From contig JAXDOR010000165.1 of assembly GCA_034668825.1 (NCBI GenBank), positions 1 through 16,300 of the forward strand: a stretch of 16,300 bases of DNA, in the 5' to 3' direction. The notes under the pieces were generated by a model that searched no databases, was not told where the DNA came from, and saw only the letters and a program-made list of their open reading frames with translations. Below, piece by piece: positions 7,022-14,511 of the stretch. The position numbers were made by a program, and so were the translations under genes. Positions within the stretch are counted from its first letter, which is position 1, and the number at the start of each line of letters is the position of its first letter. The stretch is from CANKHA01 sp034668825 (GTDB lineage Bacteria > Pseudomonadota > Alphaproteobacteria > Rhizobiales > Xanthobacteraceae).

Positions 7022-7474
7022 TTACTTCACGGTCACTTTTCCGAGCATGCCTGCCTCGCGGTGACCGGGAATCAAACAAGCGAATTCAAATTCGCCCTTT
7101 TTGCTGAAACGCCAAAAGATGTCGGCGCTGCCTTTCGGCTGCAGTCTCTTTCCGTTTGGATCGTTGTGTTCCATGCCCGGATGGTGCTGCATCATCGCCG
7201 CATGCTCAAGATTTTCCTTGGCGCTGGCGAGGATGAACTCGTGCGGCAGTTCGCCGGGATTGGACAGCACGAAATGGATTTGCTCACCCTGCCGCACCTC
7301 GATCTTGTCGGGCGAGAACAGCATCTTACCGTCGCTTTCCTGCATGGTGACCTGCACGGTTTTGGCCGGTTGCTTCGGATTGCCTGGCTCGCCTGCCGAA
7401 AAGGATTCATGTGCCAGGGCAGGCGCCGCCAGCGTGGCAGTTGAAAGGAGCAATATTATTATTGACAGCTTCAT
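7022..7474 (-). CDS. Secreted cupredoxin (plastocyanin/azurin-like copper protein)
   Basis: A 150-residue periplasmic blue-copper-fold protein. Residues 1-21 form a signal peptide ending APALA before HESFSAG. Type 1 copper ligands are all visible: His78 (ELPHEF), Cys133 (FACLIPGH), His138 and Met143 (AGMLGKV). Between the first ligand and the Cys lies a Met/His-rich loop, HAAMMQHHPGMEH (91-103), that might hold a second copper or silver site. Related proteins are copper-induced periplasmic carriers in proteobacterial copper tolerance, but no copper oxidase or efflux gene is nearby. The ATG at 7474 was chosen because the signal peptide starts there and AAAAGGG lies 7 nt upstream (7482-7488); the 29 codons further upstream have no signal-like character. 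It diverges from xseA across 74 nt. The fold is firm, the exact role inferred. Confidence 0.92.
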   Translation of the reverse strand: MKLSIIILLLSTATLAAPALAHESFSAGEPGNPKQPAKTVQVTMQESDGKMLFSPDKIEVRQGEQIHFVLSNPGELPHEFILASAKENLEHAAMMQHHPGMEHNDPNGKRLQPKGSADIFWRFSKKGEFEFACLIPGHREAGMLGKVTVK

Positions 7475-7548
7475 CGCCCGACCCTTTTCCCCGTGAACTA
7501 TCCTTCTGATGTAACATAACAGAATAGGCCGCGAGAGATTCGCACGCA
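7475..7548. other. Divergent intergenic region between cupredoxin and xseA
   Basis: This 74-nt gap must hold control signals for both genes. On the minus strand TTGCGT (7549-7544), 17 nt, then TATTCT (7526-7521) makes a plausible sigma-70-type promoter for the cupredoxin, its -35 overlapping the xseA start codon. For xseA only a weak GAGAG is seen upstream of the ATG. I found no CueR-like palindrome. Confidence 0.3.
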
Positions 7549-8979
7549 ATGACTGACGCACCCGGCATCAACGTGCTGGAATGGACCGTCTCGGAACTCT
7601 CGACCGCGCTCAAGCGCACCGTCGAAGAGGCCTACGACCACGTTCGCGTGCGCGGCGAATTGGGCAAGGTCAGCTATCACTCCAACGGTCACATCTATCT
7701 CGATCTGAAGGACGACAAGGCCTGTCTCGCCGGCGTGATCTGGCGCACCGCTTCGCCCCGCATCAAGATCAAATTGGAAGCGGGGCTGGAAGTTATCGTT
7801 ACCGGGCGCATTACGACCTATCCGGGCCAGTCGAAGTATCAGATCGTCATTGAGACGCTGGAGCCGGCAGGGCTCGGCGCGTTGATGGCGCTGATGGAAG
7901 AGCGCAAGAAGAAGCTCGCGGCGGAAGGACTGTTTGACGATGCGCGCAAGCAGCTCTTGCCGTTCCTGCCAACGGTCATCGGCGTCATCACCTCGCCCAC
8001 GGGCGCCGTGATCCGCGACATCCTGCACCGTCTCGCCGACCGTTTCCCGCGCCACGTGCTGGTCTGGCCGGTAAAGGTGCAGGGCGAGGGCTCGGCGGAG
8101 CAGGTCGCGGCGGCGATAAATGGTTTCAACGCACTGCCCGAAGGCGGACGCATTCCGCGCCCGGATGTGCTGATCGTTGCCCGCGGCGGCGGCTCGCTCG
8201 AAGACCTCTGGTCGTTCAACGAGGAGATCGTGGTGCGCGCGGCGGCGGCGAGCATGATCCCGCTGATTTCCGCCGTAGGGCATGAAACCGACATCACGCT
8301 GATCGATTTCGCCGCCGACCGGCGCGCGCCGACGCCCACGGCGGCGGCGGAAATGGCGGTTCCGGTGCGGACCGATCTCATAGCCAAGATCGCCGCCTTC
8401 GGCGCGCGGCAGGTGGCGTGCTGGCAACGCGGCATCGAACAGCGCCGCAAGGAGTTGCGCTCGCTTACGCGCGCCTTGCCGACAGCCGACCGGTTGTTGC
8501 AGCCGCAGCGGCAAAGGCTGGACATGTTGAGCGAGCGTCTGCCCCAGGCACTACGGGCCAACGCGCATCAGCATGAACGGCAATACGCGCGCGTTGCCAG
8601 CCGCGTTGGGCCGCAGCTTTTGACCATTCGGCTGGCGCGTTGCAGCGAAGCGGTCGCAGGCTTCGGTGACCGTGGCAAACGCGCGCAGAAAAATTATCTT
8701 GATCGGAGAATGGACCGTGTTCGTGCGGCGGGCCAATTGCTCGCGGCCTTTTCTTATCGCGGCGTGCTGGCCCGGGGCTTTGCGCTGGTGCGCGACGGCG
8801 AAGGGCATCCGTTGCGCAGCGCTGCCGCGGTGGGAGCCGGATCGCGGCTCGATATTGAATTCAGCGACGGCCGCGTCGGCGCCGTGGCGGAGGAGACCGC
8901 AGAAGGCGTCACGCCAACTACGCCAAAGCCACGCGTGCGCAAAGCCGGCGGTGGCGGCGGGCAGGGACCCGTATTTTGA
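7549..8979 (+). CDS. xseA: Exodeoxyribonuclease VII large subunit
   Basis: Catalytic subunit of ExoVII, which degrades single-stranded DNA from both ends into short oligonucleotides with the small subunit XseB; it acts in repair and mismatch correction. The 476-residue protein has an N-terminal OB fold (about 10-105: WTVSELSTALK, VRGELGKVSYHSNGHIYLDLKD). The catalytic core follows (about 120-330), with GVITSPTGAVIRDI (145-158), VARGGGSLEDLWSFNEE (210-226), SAVGHETDITLIDFAADRRAPTPTAAAE (241-268, given here as a motif region). A coiled-coil stretch and a C-terminal SYRGVLARGFALVRD segment complete the fold. A Gly-rich tail ends QGPVF. xseB is not in the window, as is common. The ATG at 7549 fits the family; it diverges from the cupredoxin and converges on the hydrolase gene across 123 nt. 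Identification is firm. Confidence 0.97.
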   Translation: MTDAPGINVLEWTVSELSTALKRTVEEAYDHVRVRGELGKVSYHSNGHIYLDLKDDKACLAGVIWRTASPRIKIKLEAGLEVIVTGRITTYPGQSKYQIVIETLEPAGLGALMALMEERKKKLAAEGLFDDARKQLLPFLPTVIGVITSPTGAVIRDILHRLADRFPRHVLVWPVKVQGEGSAEQVAAAINGFNALPEGGRIPRPDVLIVARGGGSLEDLWSFNEEIVVRAAAASMIPLISAVGHETDITLIDFAADRRAPTPTAAAEMAVPVRTDLIAKIAAFGARQVACWQRGIEQRRKELRSLTRALPTADRLLQPQRQRLDMLSERLPQALRANAHQHERQYARVASRVGPQLLTIRLARCSEAVAGFGDRGKRAQKNYLDRRMDRVRAAGQLLAAFSYRGVLARGFALVRDGEGHPLRSAAAVGAGSRLDIEFSDGRVGAVAEETAEGVTPTTPKPRVRKAGGGGGQGPVF

Positions 8980-9082
8980 GTCGGTAAAAGCCATTGGTGA
9001 CATCTCCAGCGCTGGCTGAAGATGAAAATGCCAAGCGGCTAAACCAATTCCCGTCACTATGCCGCGCGGCGCGTTTGCCAAG

Positions 9083-9101
9083 ATCGACGGCCAGCGTCGA
9101 T
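9083..9101 (-). terminator. Hairpin after the dienelactone-hydrolase-like gene
   Basis: ATCGACG and CGTCGAT pair perfectly over 7 bp around a 5-nt loop, one base past the hydrolase stop codon. No T-run follows on the minus strand, so it is a weak terminator candidate. The rest of the 123-nt convergent gap (8980-9102) holds only a short CCAGCGCTGG palindrome near 9010 and nothing else I recognise. Confidence 0.35.
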
Positions 9102-9102
9102 G

Positions 9103-9933
9103 CTAGCGGGAGAGCCATTCAGGCACGCGTTTTATCGCGTCCGCCCGTGCGGCATTGTTGGTGCCAAGATGCGCCTTGCCGGAACCATCGGCGGTATAGG
9201 CAAGGCCGCTGCGCTGCCGCACCGGATAATTGGGGCGGTCGAAATCGTGATAGGCCCGAGGGTAGGTGGTGATCGTCGCCAAAGCGCTGCGGCCGCGCGC
9301 GCTCGAAATCATCCGCTGGCATGGCTTCGCTGGTGTCCAATCGTCCAGAGCGCCGATCAGAATCAGCGTCGGGATGCGCGCACTCCAGGCGGACTTGTCG
9401 AGCCGGTTACAGCCTGGATAGAAAGCGATGGTGGAGCGGAAATCCGGAGTGTTTTCCTTCTCCTCCTTTACCGGTTTCGGCCTGACCGCCCACAAGGCGC
9501 TTGTGGCTCCGTTCGACCAGCCAATCAGCGATACCCGGTCGGCTGTCACCCATGCCTGGCTTTGCAGCCAATTGCGCGCGGCATTGGCATCATCGACGCG
9601 CTCGCGAGATGCCCGCACTTTGCGTTCGCGGACACGGCATTGCGTGCGCAATCCGCGAGAGCTGAAGCTGTCGGGAAACAGCACGGCGAATCCCGCCCCG
9701 GCGAGACGATCCCCCCAGTCCCGATATCTCGGTGTGATAGGTCCCGAAGCGTCGCCCAAGCCGCTGCAGCCGTGCAGCGCCACTACCGCAGGGAATGGAC
9801 CGGGACCGGCCGGACGGAACAGCACCGCGCGCAAGGTGGTGTCGCCTTGCTTGATGTCGACCTGCTCGCTGGCGCCGGCGGCGGTCGCGAGAGCGGCTCC
9901 GGTAAAGGCGATCAGGGCAGGGATAAAGCGCAT
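9103..9933 (-). CDS. Secreted dienelactone hydrolase-family alpha/beta hydrolase
   Basis: A 276-residue alpha/beta hydrolase with an N-terminal signal peptide (about 1-21, ending ATAAGA before SEQVDI), so it acts in the periplasm or outside the cell. The oxyanion-hole segment VVALHGCSGLG (50-60) is followed by the nucleophile elbow GWSNG with Ser140, the acid in IGALDDWTP (Asp197), and His229 in AYHDFD, completing the triad. Relatives cleave ester or lactone bonds; the native substrate is unknown. Four Cys residues in the mature part (56, 99, 175, 205) may form disulfides. I chose ATG 9933 because the signal peptide begins there; the longer reading frame to 10035 adds 34 residues encoded partly by a palindromic repeat. 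No clear ribosome binding site is seen. It converges with xseA and diverges from the DUF2093 gene. Confidence 0.88.
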   Translation of the reverse strand: MRFIPALIAFTGAALATAAGASEQVDIKQGDTTLRAVLFRPAGPGPFPAVVALHGCSGLGDASGPITPRYRDWGDRLAGAGFAVLFPDSFSSRGLRTQCRVRERKVRASRERVDDANAARNWLQSQAWVTADRVSLIGWSNGATSALWAVRPKPVKEEKENTPDFRSTIAFYPGCNRLDKSAWSARIPTLILIGALDDWTPAKPCQRMISSARGRSALATITTYPRAYHDFDRPNYPVRQRSGLAYTADGSGKAHLGTNNAARADAIKRVPEWLSR

Positions 9934-9960
9934 GGAAAACCGCGTCCGTTGGCCTTGGAG

Positions 9961-10004
9961 ACTAGAGTGGTTTCGATGTGTTCGGAAGCGGAAACCGCTC
10001 CAGT
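9961..10004. repeat. REP-like imperfect palindrome
   Basis: ACTAGAGTGGTTTC (9961-9974) and GAAACCGCTCCAGT (9991-10004) form a 14-bp stem with two wobble-type mismatches and a 16-nt loop. The AGAGYGGTTTC/GAAACCRCTCT core resembles another short repeat family that I recall in rhizobial genomes. It sits in the 170-nt gap between the divergent hydrolase and DUF2093 genes. A nested AGCGG-aaa-CCGCT hairpin (9987-9999) offers an alternative fold. The remainder of the gap shows no clear promoter. Confidence 0.65.
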
Positions 10005-10103
10005 TATAAGGGTTCCGTTGCCGTGATCGAACCATTATCTTGCGCTAGAATATCGGCTCACGCGTTCAGGGCAGCAGGAATACCGGCGTGACGGAGGTGG
10101 AAT

Positions 10104-10325
10104 GTGCTGAAGCGGAATAACGGCCCGTCCTTACCCGGGGGGGAGGCAGAAGTAAGTTTCGTCGACGGCGACTTCCAGATCGTCAAGCCGGGGGCTTTTG
10201 TCCGCTGCGCCCTTACCGGAGTGCCAATTCCGCTGGACGAACTCAAATATTGGAGTGTCGATCTGCAGGAGGCCTATGCCACGCCCGAGGCAGTGATGCA
10301 GCGGTATCACGGCCAACGAAAATAA
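10104..10325 (+). CDS. DUF2093 family protein
   Basis: A 73-residue protein of unknown function found widely in alphaproteobacteria. The conserved core is visible: FVDGDFQIVKPGAFVRCALTG (about 19-39) followed by IPLDELKYWSVDLQEAYATPE (42-62). There is one Cys (35) in a CALTG context, no signal peptide and no membrane segment, so it is probably cytoplasmic. The start is GTG at 10104, supported by a strong GGAGG at 10093-10097 with 6-nt spacing; an ATG two bases upstream runs into a stop after two codons. It converges on lpxK with a 25-nt gap, a neighbour pair I recall from related genomes. That hints at a link to the cell envelope but is no proof. Confidence 0.88.
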   Translation: MLKRNNGPSLPGGEAEVSFVDGDFQIVKPGAFVRCALTGVPIPLDELKYWSVDLQEAYATPEAVMQRYHGQRK

Positions 10326-10350
10326 CCTTGTCCAATAATGCGGGCGCGGC

Positions 10351-11349
10351 TTACCTCAGTACGGCAAGCAGCAATTTCCGCAGCGCATCCTCTTCATCGA
10401 CCCGAAGCGTTACCGGCAGTGGCCGCACTGCCTTCGCCAGAGCGGCTACGTCCTCAACTCCAGCCATTCGCGCGAGGTCCTTTTCCGTTGTTACCGGCAG
10501 CAGGTCTTCACTTGCCGCCTGAGCAAGCAAGGCTTCAGCCTCCGCGCGGCTATAGCGGTGATGGTCGGGGAAGCTGCGGCGGGCAGCCACGTTAATTCCG
10601 GCTTCGGCCAGGGTAACGAAAAACTTATCGGGATCGCCGATGCCGGCAGAGGCCAGCACCCGTTTTCCGCGTAGCGCAGCGACCGCATCCCTGTCCGGCT
10701 CCAGCCGGCCATGGAAAATCGGGATGCCGCGCGCGCCGGCGGACGCGATTACGGGGGAAGATAGATTGGATGCCGTGCCGATCACCAGCATGGCATGCGC
10801 ATGATCCAACTGAGCCTGCAGCGGCGCGCGCAGTGGCCCCGCCGGGATCACCCGGCCATTGCCGATGCCTCGGCGCCCATCGAGCACGAGCACGGAAAAG
10901 TCCTTGGCCAGCGACGGGTTTTGAAAACCATCGTCCATGACGATGACGCTGGCGCCTGCCGCTTGCGCGGCCTCGGCACCGGCGGCGCGGTCATGCGCAA
11001 TCATGGTTGGTGCTGTCCGCGCCAGCAGCAGCGGCTCGTCGCCCACGTCGGCGGCGCAATGGTGCAGCGGGTCGACGCGCAACGGTCCGCTCAGCCGCCC
11101 GCCATAGCCGCGGCTCAGGAAGAATGGGCGCTGTCCCGCCGCGAGTAGATATTGCGCGAAGGCGAGAGCAGTCGGAGTCTTTCCGGCGCCACCGACCGTC
11201 AGGTTGCCGACACATATAACCGGGATGCTGATCTGGCGTCCGGAACGGCGCAGGCGCTGTGCCGCGATCGCTCCATAGGTAGCCGCGAAAGGCGCGAGCA
11301 GCGCGGCTTCGATGCCCGGGGCTCGCCACCAAAAGGATGGCTCACGCAT
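10351..11349 (-). CDS. lpxK: Tetraacyldisaccharide 4'-kinase
   Basis: LpxK phosphorylates the 4' position of the lipid A disaccharide (DS-1-P to lipid IVA) at the inner face of the inner membrane. The 332-residue protein has the expected N-terminal hydrophobic helix (about 13-30) that anchors it. It then shows a P-loop GNLTVGGAGKTP (48-59, Lys57), the LSRGYGG segment (78-84), DVGDEPLLLA (101-110), and the catalytic DDGFQNP (139-145). The C-terminal domain includes FPDHHRYS. Length is normal. The start at 11349 overlaps the end of waaA by 8 nt, so translation is probably coupled. It is the last gene of the six-gene minus-strand run. Identification is firm. Confidence 0.97.
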   Translation of the reverse strand: MREPSFWWRAPGIEAALLAPFAATYGAIAAQRLRRSGRQISIPVICVGNLTVGGAGKTPTALAFAQYLLAAGQRPFFLSRGYGGRLSGPLRVDPLHHCAADVGDEPLLLARTAPTMIAHDRAAGAEAAQAAGASVIVMDDGFQNPSLAKDFSVLVLDGRRGIGNGRVIPAGPLRAPLQAQLDHAHAMLVIGTASNLSSPVIASAGARGIPIFHGRLEPDRDAVAALRGKRVLASAGIGDPDKFFVTLAEAGINVAARRSFPDHHRYSRAEAEALLAQAASEDLLPVTTEKDLARMAGVEDVAALAKAVRPLPVTLRVDEEDALRKLLLAVLR

Positions 11350-12655
11350 CCCGCGACCTTTGCTCTAGACGAATCTGCGTGAAGTAGGGCTCGAGCGCCT
11401 GCAAGGTGCGCTCCAACGCGCCGCCTAATGCCTCGACAGTCCGGCGGCCATTCTCAGCCACAGCGTTGCGTTGATTGGTATCTGTCAGCCAAGCGCCGAT
11501 GCGGCTAGCGAGCATGTCGGCGTCGCCGATCTGTTCGGCGCCGCCTGCGCGGTCGAGCGCAGAATAGATATCCGCGAAATTCCAGACATTCGGGCCATGC
11601 AGGACGGCAGCGCCCAGTTTAGCCGGCTCGATCGGGTTTTGCCCGCCGTGGCTCGCCAGCGATCCGCCGATGAACACGATGGGAGCGAGGCGGTAAATCA
11701 GCCCCAGCTCACCCACGGTGTCGGCGACATATATGTTGGTTCCAATGTCCGGTTTTTCGCCGCGAGAACGCAGTGCCGCTTTCAATCCAGAAGCGGCTGC
11801 GATCTCGGCGATGGCCGGCCCGCGTTCGGGATGCCGCGGAGCGATGATTGTCAGCAGACCAGGAAAACCATGGCGGAGACGCTGATGCGCCTCGATGACC
11901 GCCAATTCCTCGCCCGGATGCGTGGAGGCAGCCGCGACCACGGGGCGTTCACCGATCATCGCTTTGATTGCTTGCAATTTACCCGGATCGGCCGGAGGCG
12001 CGGGCACGTCAAGCTTGAGATCGCCGCCGGTGACGACGCGTAGCGCGCCGAGCTCGCCGAAATGCTCCGCATCAGCGGGCGTGCGCGCGAGACACAAATC
12101 GAAATGCGATAGTAGTGCTCGGATCGTTCCCGGCACTTTACGCCAGCGCTTGAAGGAACGCGCCGACAGGCGTCCGTTGACCAAGACGACCGGGATATCG
12201 CGCGCGGCACTCGCGCCAATCAGGTTGGGCCATAGATCGGACTCGACGAACAGCGCGAGGCTTGGCCGCCAATGGTCGAGGAACCGCGTCGCGAATTGCG
12301 GCGCATCGAGCGGCACAAACTGATGGATGGCGCCCGGCGGCAGCCGCTGCTGCGCGAGCTCGGCGGAGGTGACCGTGCCGGAAGTTACAAGCAACACGAA
12401 TCCGGCAGCGCGAATGCGCTCGATCAGAGGGATCACCGCCGTGATCTCGCCGACGCTGGCGCCATGCACCCAAACCAGCGGCCCCGGAGGACGCGCGGCA
12501 CTGCTTTCCCCGCGCCGCTCCGACAACCGTGCAGGATTCTCTTTTCCACGTTTCAATCGATACGACAACAATAGCGGTGTCAGCGGTGCCGCCGCAGCCA
12601 TCACCAGCCGATAGGCGTGTAGGGTAGCGGGCAACCGGTCAAGCACGTTGGGCAT
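11342..12655 (-). CDS. waaA: Kdo transferase (3-deoxy-D-manno-octulosonic acid transferase)
   Basis: WaaA (KdtA) transfers Kdo from CMP-Kdo to the lipid A precursor at the inner membrane. From ATG 12655 it has 437 residues. An N-terminal hydrophobic anchor (about 10-32) is followed by KENPARLSERRG (38-49), the GT30 donor/acceptor motif WVHGASVGE (62-70) with the presumed catalytic Glu70, and VESDLWPN (137-144). Later come ASTHPGEE (243-250), APRHPER (272-278) and the CMP-Kdo-binding GGSLASHGGQNPIEPA. I chose this ATG because it matches the family start; the open frame extends 38 codons upstream but overlaps the DUF374 gene. The true start overlaps the end of that gene by 17 nt, and lpxK overlaps its own end by 8 nt. 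Whether it adds one or two Kdo units cannot be read from sequence. Confidence 0.96.
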   Translation of the reverse strand: MPNVLDRLPATLHAYRLVMAAAAPLTPLLLSYRLKRGKENPARLSERRGESSAARPPGPLVWVHGASVGEITAVIPLIERIRAAGFVLLVTSGTVTSAELAQQRLPPGAIHQFVPLDAPQFATRFLDHWRPSLALFVESDLWPNLIGASAARDIPVVLVNGRLSARSFKRWRKVPGTIRALLSHFDLCLARTPADAEHFGELGALRVVTGGDLKLDVPAPPADPGKLQAIKAMIGERPVVAAASTHPGEELAVIEAHQRLRHGFPGLLTIIAPRHPERGPAIAEIAAASGLKAALRSRGEKPDIGTNIYVADTVGELGLIYRLAPIVFIGGSLASHGGQNPIEPAKLGAAVLHGPNVWNFADIYSALDRAGGAEQIGDADMLASRIGAWLTDTNQRNAVAENGRRTVEALGGALERTLQALEPYFTQIRLEQRSRDA

Positions 12656-13355
12656 CTCCCCGGTGCCGGTCGGCAAGGGCATAGGCGCGCTCGGTGGCGG
12701 CGTTGAGGCTGGTTTCAACCAGCCGCCGGGCAGTTTCCAATGCCGCGTCGTCGGCATCGCTCGGCACACGGATCGGATCGCCGATCACCACCGCGCCGCG
12801 GCTGAACGGCAAGTTGACCGCCGACCGGTCCCAATTATCCAGTGCGATGCGGCGGCTGGTCGCTATCGCAGTGGGATAAATCGCGCGGCCCGAAGCGCGC
12901 GCGAGCATGACGATGCCGAGACCAGCCACGCGGGACACTTTCGGGACATCGGCGGTGAGCACGATGTTGTATCCGTCGCCCAGCGCGGTCAGCATTGCTC
13001 GAAAGGCGCCGACGGCTCCCTTGCGGTTAAACTCCGGGCCGTGGTCGCCGGAGCCACGAATGGTTTCCGCTCCAAGCCGCTCCGCGACGACCGCGTTAAT
13101 CTCGCCATCGCGATGCCGCGAAATCAAAACCTTCACCCGATGCTCTTTGCGTTTGAGGAAGGAGGTCATGAAATGCTGGCCATGCCATACCGCAACGATA
13201 ACAGGAAGGTCCGGCGCCACACGGCTGTAGAAGTCCTCCGGTTCAAAGACGAAACGTGAGGTCTTCCATACCAGACGCAGATATTCGGAAGCCACCACGC
13301 CGATGGTTTTCTGCACCCAGGGCGCGGTGGTGATGCGTCTCGATATTATCCGCAA
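12639..13355 (-). CDS. DUF374 lysophospholipid-acyltransferase-like protein, candidate lipid A acyltransferase
   Basis: A 238-residue protein of the DUF374 (PF04028) branch of the PlsC/LPLAT superfamily. It has an amphipathic N-terminal part, then VIVAVWHGQHF (52-62) with the active-site-like His58, VLISRHRDGE (76-85), the conserved GAETIRGSG (95-103), and TADVPKVSRVAGLG (134-147) in the position where many relatives read DGP-GP. DUF374 contains LpxJ, a lipid A late acyltransferase of epsilonproteobacteria. Location just before waaA and lpxK supports a lipid A role here, but the acyl donor and site are unknown. The start appears to be TTG at 13355, with AAGG 2 nt before it; no in-frame ATG is nearby. 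It lies 15 nt after DUF4170 and overlaps waaA by 17 nt. The family is firm, the function inferred. Confidence 0.88.
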   Translation of the reverse strand: MRIISRRITTAPWVQKTIGVVASEYLRLVWKTSRFVFEPEDFYSRVAPDLPVIVAVWHGQHFMTSFLKRKEHRVKVLISRHRDGEINAVVAERLGAETIRGSGDHGPEFNRKGAVGAFRAMLTALGDGYNIVLTADVPKVSRVAGLGIVMLARASGRAIYPTAIATSRRIALDNWDRSAVNLPFSRGAVVIGDPIRVPSDADDAALETARRLVETSLNAATERAYALADRHRGDAQRA

Positions 13356-13370
13356 ACCTTGGCTCCGAGC

Positions 13371-13625
13371 TCAGCGCGCCAATTGACCGCCGGCAGTGTC
13401 GGGTTCGAGCAGCCGGTGCAGGTGGACGATGAAGTAGCGCATATGCGCATTGTCGACAGTCTGCTGAGCTTTTGCCTTCCAAGCCGCATAGGCGGTCGCG
13501 TAATTCGGATAGATGCCGACAACATCAAGCTTGTCGAGATCCCTGAATTCGACCTCTTTTAGACTCTTCAGTTCGCCGCCGAATACCAAGTGCAGCAATT
13601 GGCGATGCGCGGAATTTTCAGACAT
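13371..13625 (-). CDS. DUF4170 family protein
   Basis: An 84-residue, probably cytoplasmic protein of unknown function restricted, as far as I recall, to alphaproteobacteria. Visible conserved blocks are LLHLVFGGELKSL (10-22), VEFRDLDKLDVVGIYPNY (25-42), AYAAWKAKAQ (45-54) and VDNAHMRYFIVHLHRLL (57-73). There is no signal peptide, membrane segment or Cys pair. The ATG at 13625 is supported by AAGGA (13634-13638) with 8-nt spacing, the best ribosome binding site in this run. It is 34 nt after the cysQ-like gene and 15 nt before the DUF374 gene. The constant company of lipid A genes suggests an accessory role in LPS assembly or its control, but nothing in the sequence shows a reaction. Confidence 0.88.
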   Translation of the reverse strand: MSENSAHRQLLHLVFGGELKSLKEVEFRDLDKLDVVGIYPNYATAYAAWKAKAQQTVDNAHMRYFIVHLHRLLEPDTAGGQLAR

Positions 13626-13659
13626 GGGATCGATCCTTCAGCCGTCGTAATCGGCGTTG

Positions 13660-14511
13660 TTAAGAATCGATTCGCCGGCCGCGCACCAGATCGACCAGCG
13701 CGGGATGACGATCACGCCCCGCGGCAAGCAGCGACTCATGAATCGGATCAGCACGATTATAGATCAACGTTTTTCCCGCGAAGGTGGTCAACGCCCCTCC
13801 GGCTTCGTGCACCAAAAGGTCGGCAGCCGCAAGGTCCCAGTCATGGCTATTGTGCGAGGCAAAGGCGGCATCGATTCCTCCTTGGGCGACGCGCGCAAAA
13901 CGCAAGGCCAGCGAGTGTATCTTCGGCATTGCCACAAGGCGCGGATCGATGGTCCGCAGCCGGTTCAAATATCCAGCGGGCCCCGCGACACGCGCGCCAT
14001 CGAGCGTGCCGTCACTTACCTTTATTGGAGCGCCATTGAGCGTCGCCCCCGATCCCGCGACGGCGAAGAACATCTCATCGGTGACCGGCGCGAATAGTGC
14101 GGCGACAATTGGCCGTCCCTGCTCCACCAGAGCGGCCGAGATCGACCAGTCCGGCCGTCCGGCGATATAGGCGCGGGTGCCGTCAATCGGATCGATGACC
14201 CATAATTGCCGCGCTTGCATCCGGGCGGAGTCGTCGACGCTTTCCTCGGAAAGCCAGCCGAAGCCATCAGCGGCTTTGTCCAAGCGATCTTGCAGCAACT
14301 CGTTGACGGCGATATCGGCCTCGCAGACAGGCGACGAACTGCCTTTCATCCAGACCTTGAGCGGGGAGCGAAATTTTCCAAGTGCAAGCGCTCCGGCTTC
14401 ACGAACCGCTCCTAGCAGCCGTTCGCCGTGGCTTATACGGTCGGCGGTGGCGAGATCAGCGGCCGGCAACGGTGAGCTCTTCGATGCGTATCGTCGGCGC
14501 GTTGACGCCAA
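13660..14511 (-). CDS. Inositol-monophosphatase-family 3'(2'),5'-bisphosphate nucleotidase (CysQ-like)
   Basis: A 283-residue Mg-dependent phosphatase of the IMPase superfamily, cytoplasmic. The three metal-binding motifs are present: LSEES (88-91 region, Glu89/Glu90), WVIDPIDGTRAY (104-115, Asp107 and Asp110) and HDWDLAAADLLVHEAGG (223-239, Asp224). The KGSSSPVCEAD segment (57-66) is typical of the CysQ side of the family, which hydrolyses the sulfur-assimilation by-product PAP. A myo-inositol or sugar phosphatase role cannot be excluded by eye. The ATG at 14511 overlaps the pmbA end by 56 nt; a TTG at 14469 gives a shorter overlap, so the start is uncertain. It is the second gene of the six-gene run. 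The family is firm, the substrate only likely. Confidence 0.88.
   Translation of the reverse strand: MASTRRRYASKSSPLPAADLATADRISHGERLLGAVREAGALALGKFRSPLKVWMKGSSSPVCEADIAVNELLQDRLDKAADGFGWLSEESVDDSARMQARQLWVIDPIDGTRAYIAGRPDWSISAALVEQGRPIVAALFAPVTDEMFFAVAGSGATLNGAPIKVSDGTLDGARVAGPAGYLNRLRTIDPRLVAMPKIHSLALRFARVAQGGIDAAFASHNSHDWDLAAADLLVHEAGGALTTFAGKTLIYNRADPIHESLLAAGRDRHPALVDLVRGRRIDS

Noticed and set aside
7029..7066. CGGTCAC ... GTGACCG inverted repeat as a terminator for GST
   Set aside because: The loop is long (about 24 nt), it lies in conserved cupredoxin codons, and there is no T-run; probably chance.
7462..7467. TTGACA as a -35 box for xseA
   Set aside because: Seventeen bases on, the sequence is TTTTCC, not a -10 box, and the hexamer lies inside the cupredoxin signal-peptide codons.
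7498..8514. 338-codon minus-strand open frame
   Set aside because: It is antisense to xseA, which has all catalytic motifs; its composition is shadow-like.
9100..10026. 308-codon plus-strand open frame
   Set aside because: It is antisense to the hydrolase, whose signal peptide and Ser-Asp-His triad show which strand codes.
12648..13259. 203-codon plus-strand open frame
   Set aside because: It is antisense to the DUF374 gene and shows no motif.
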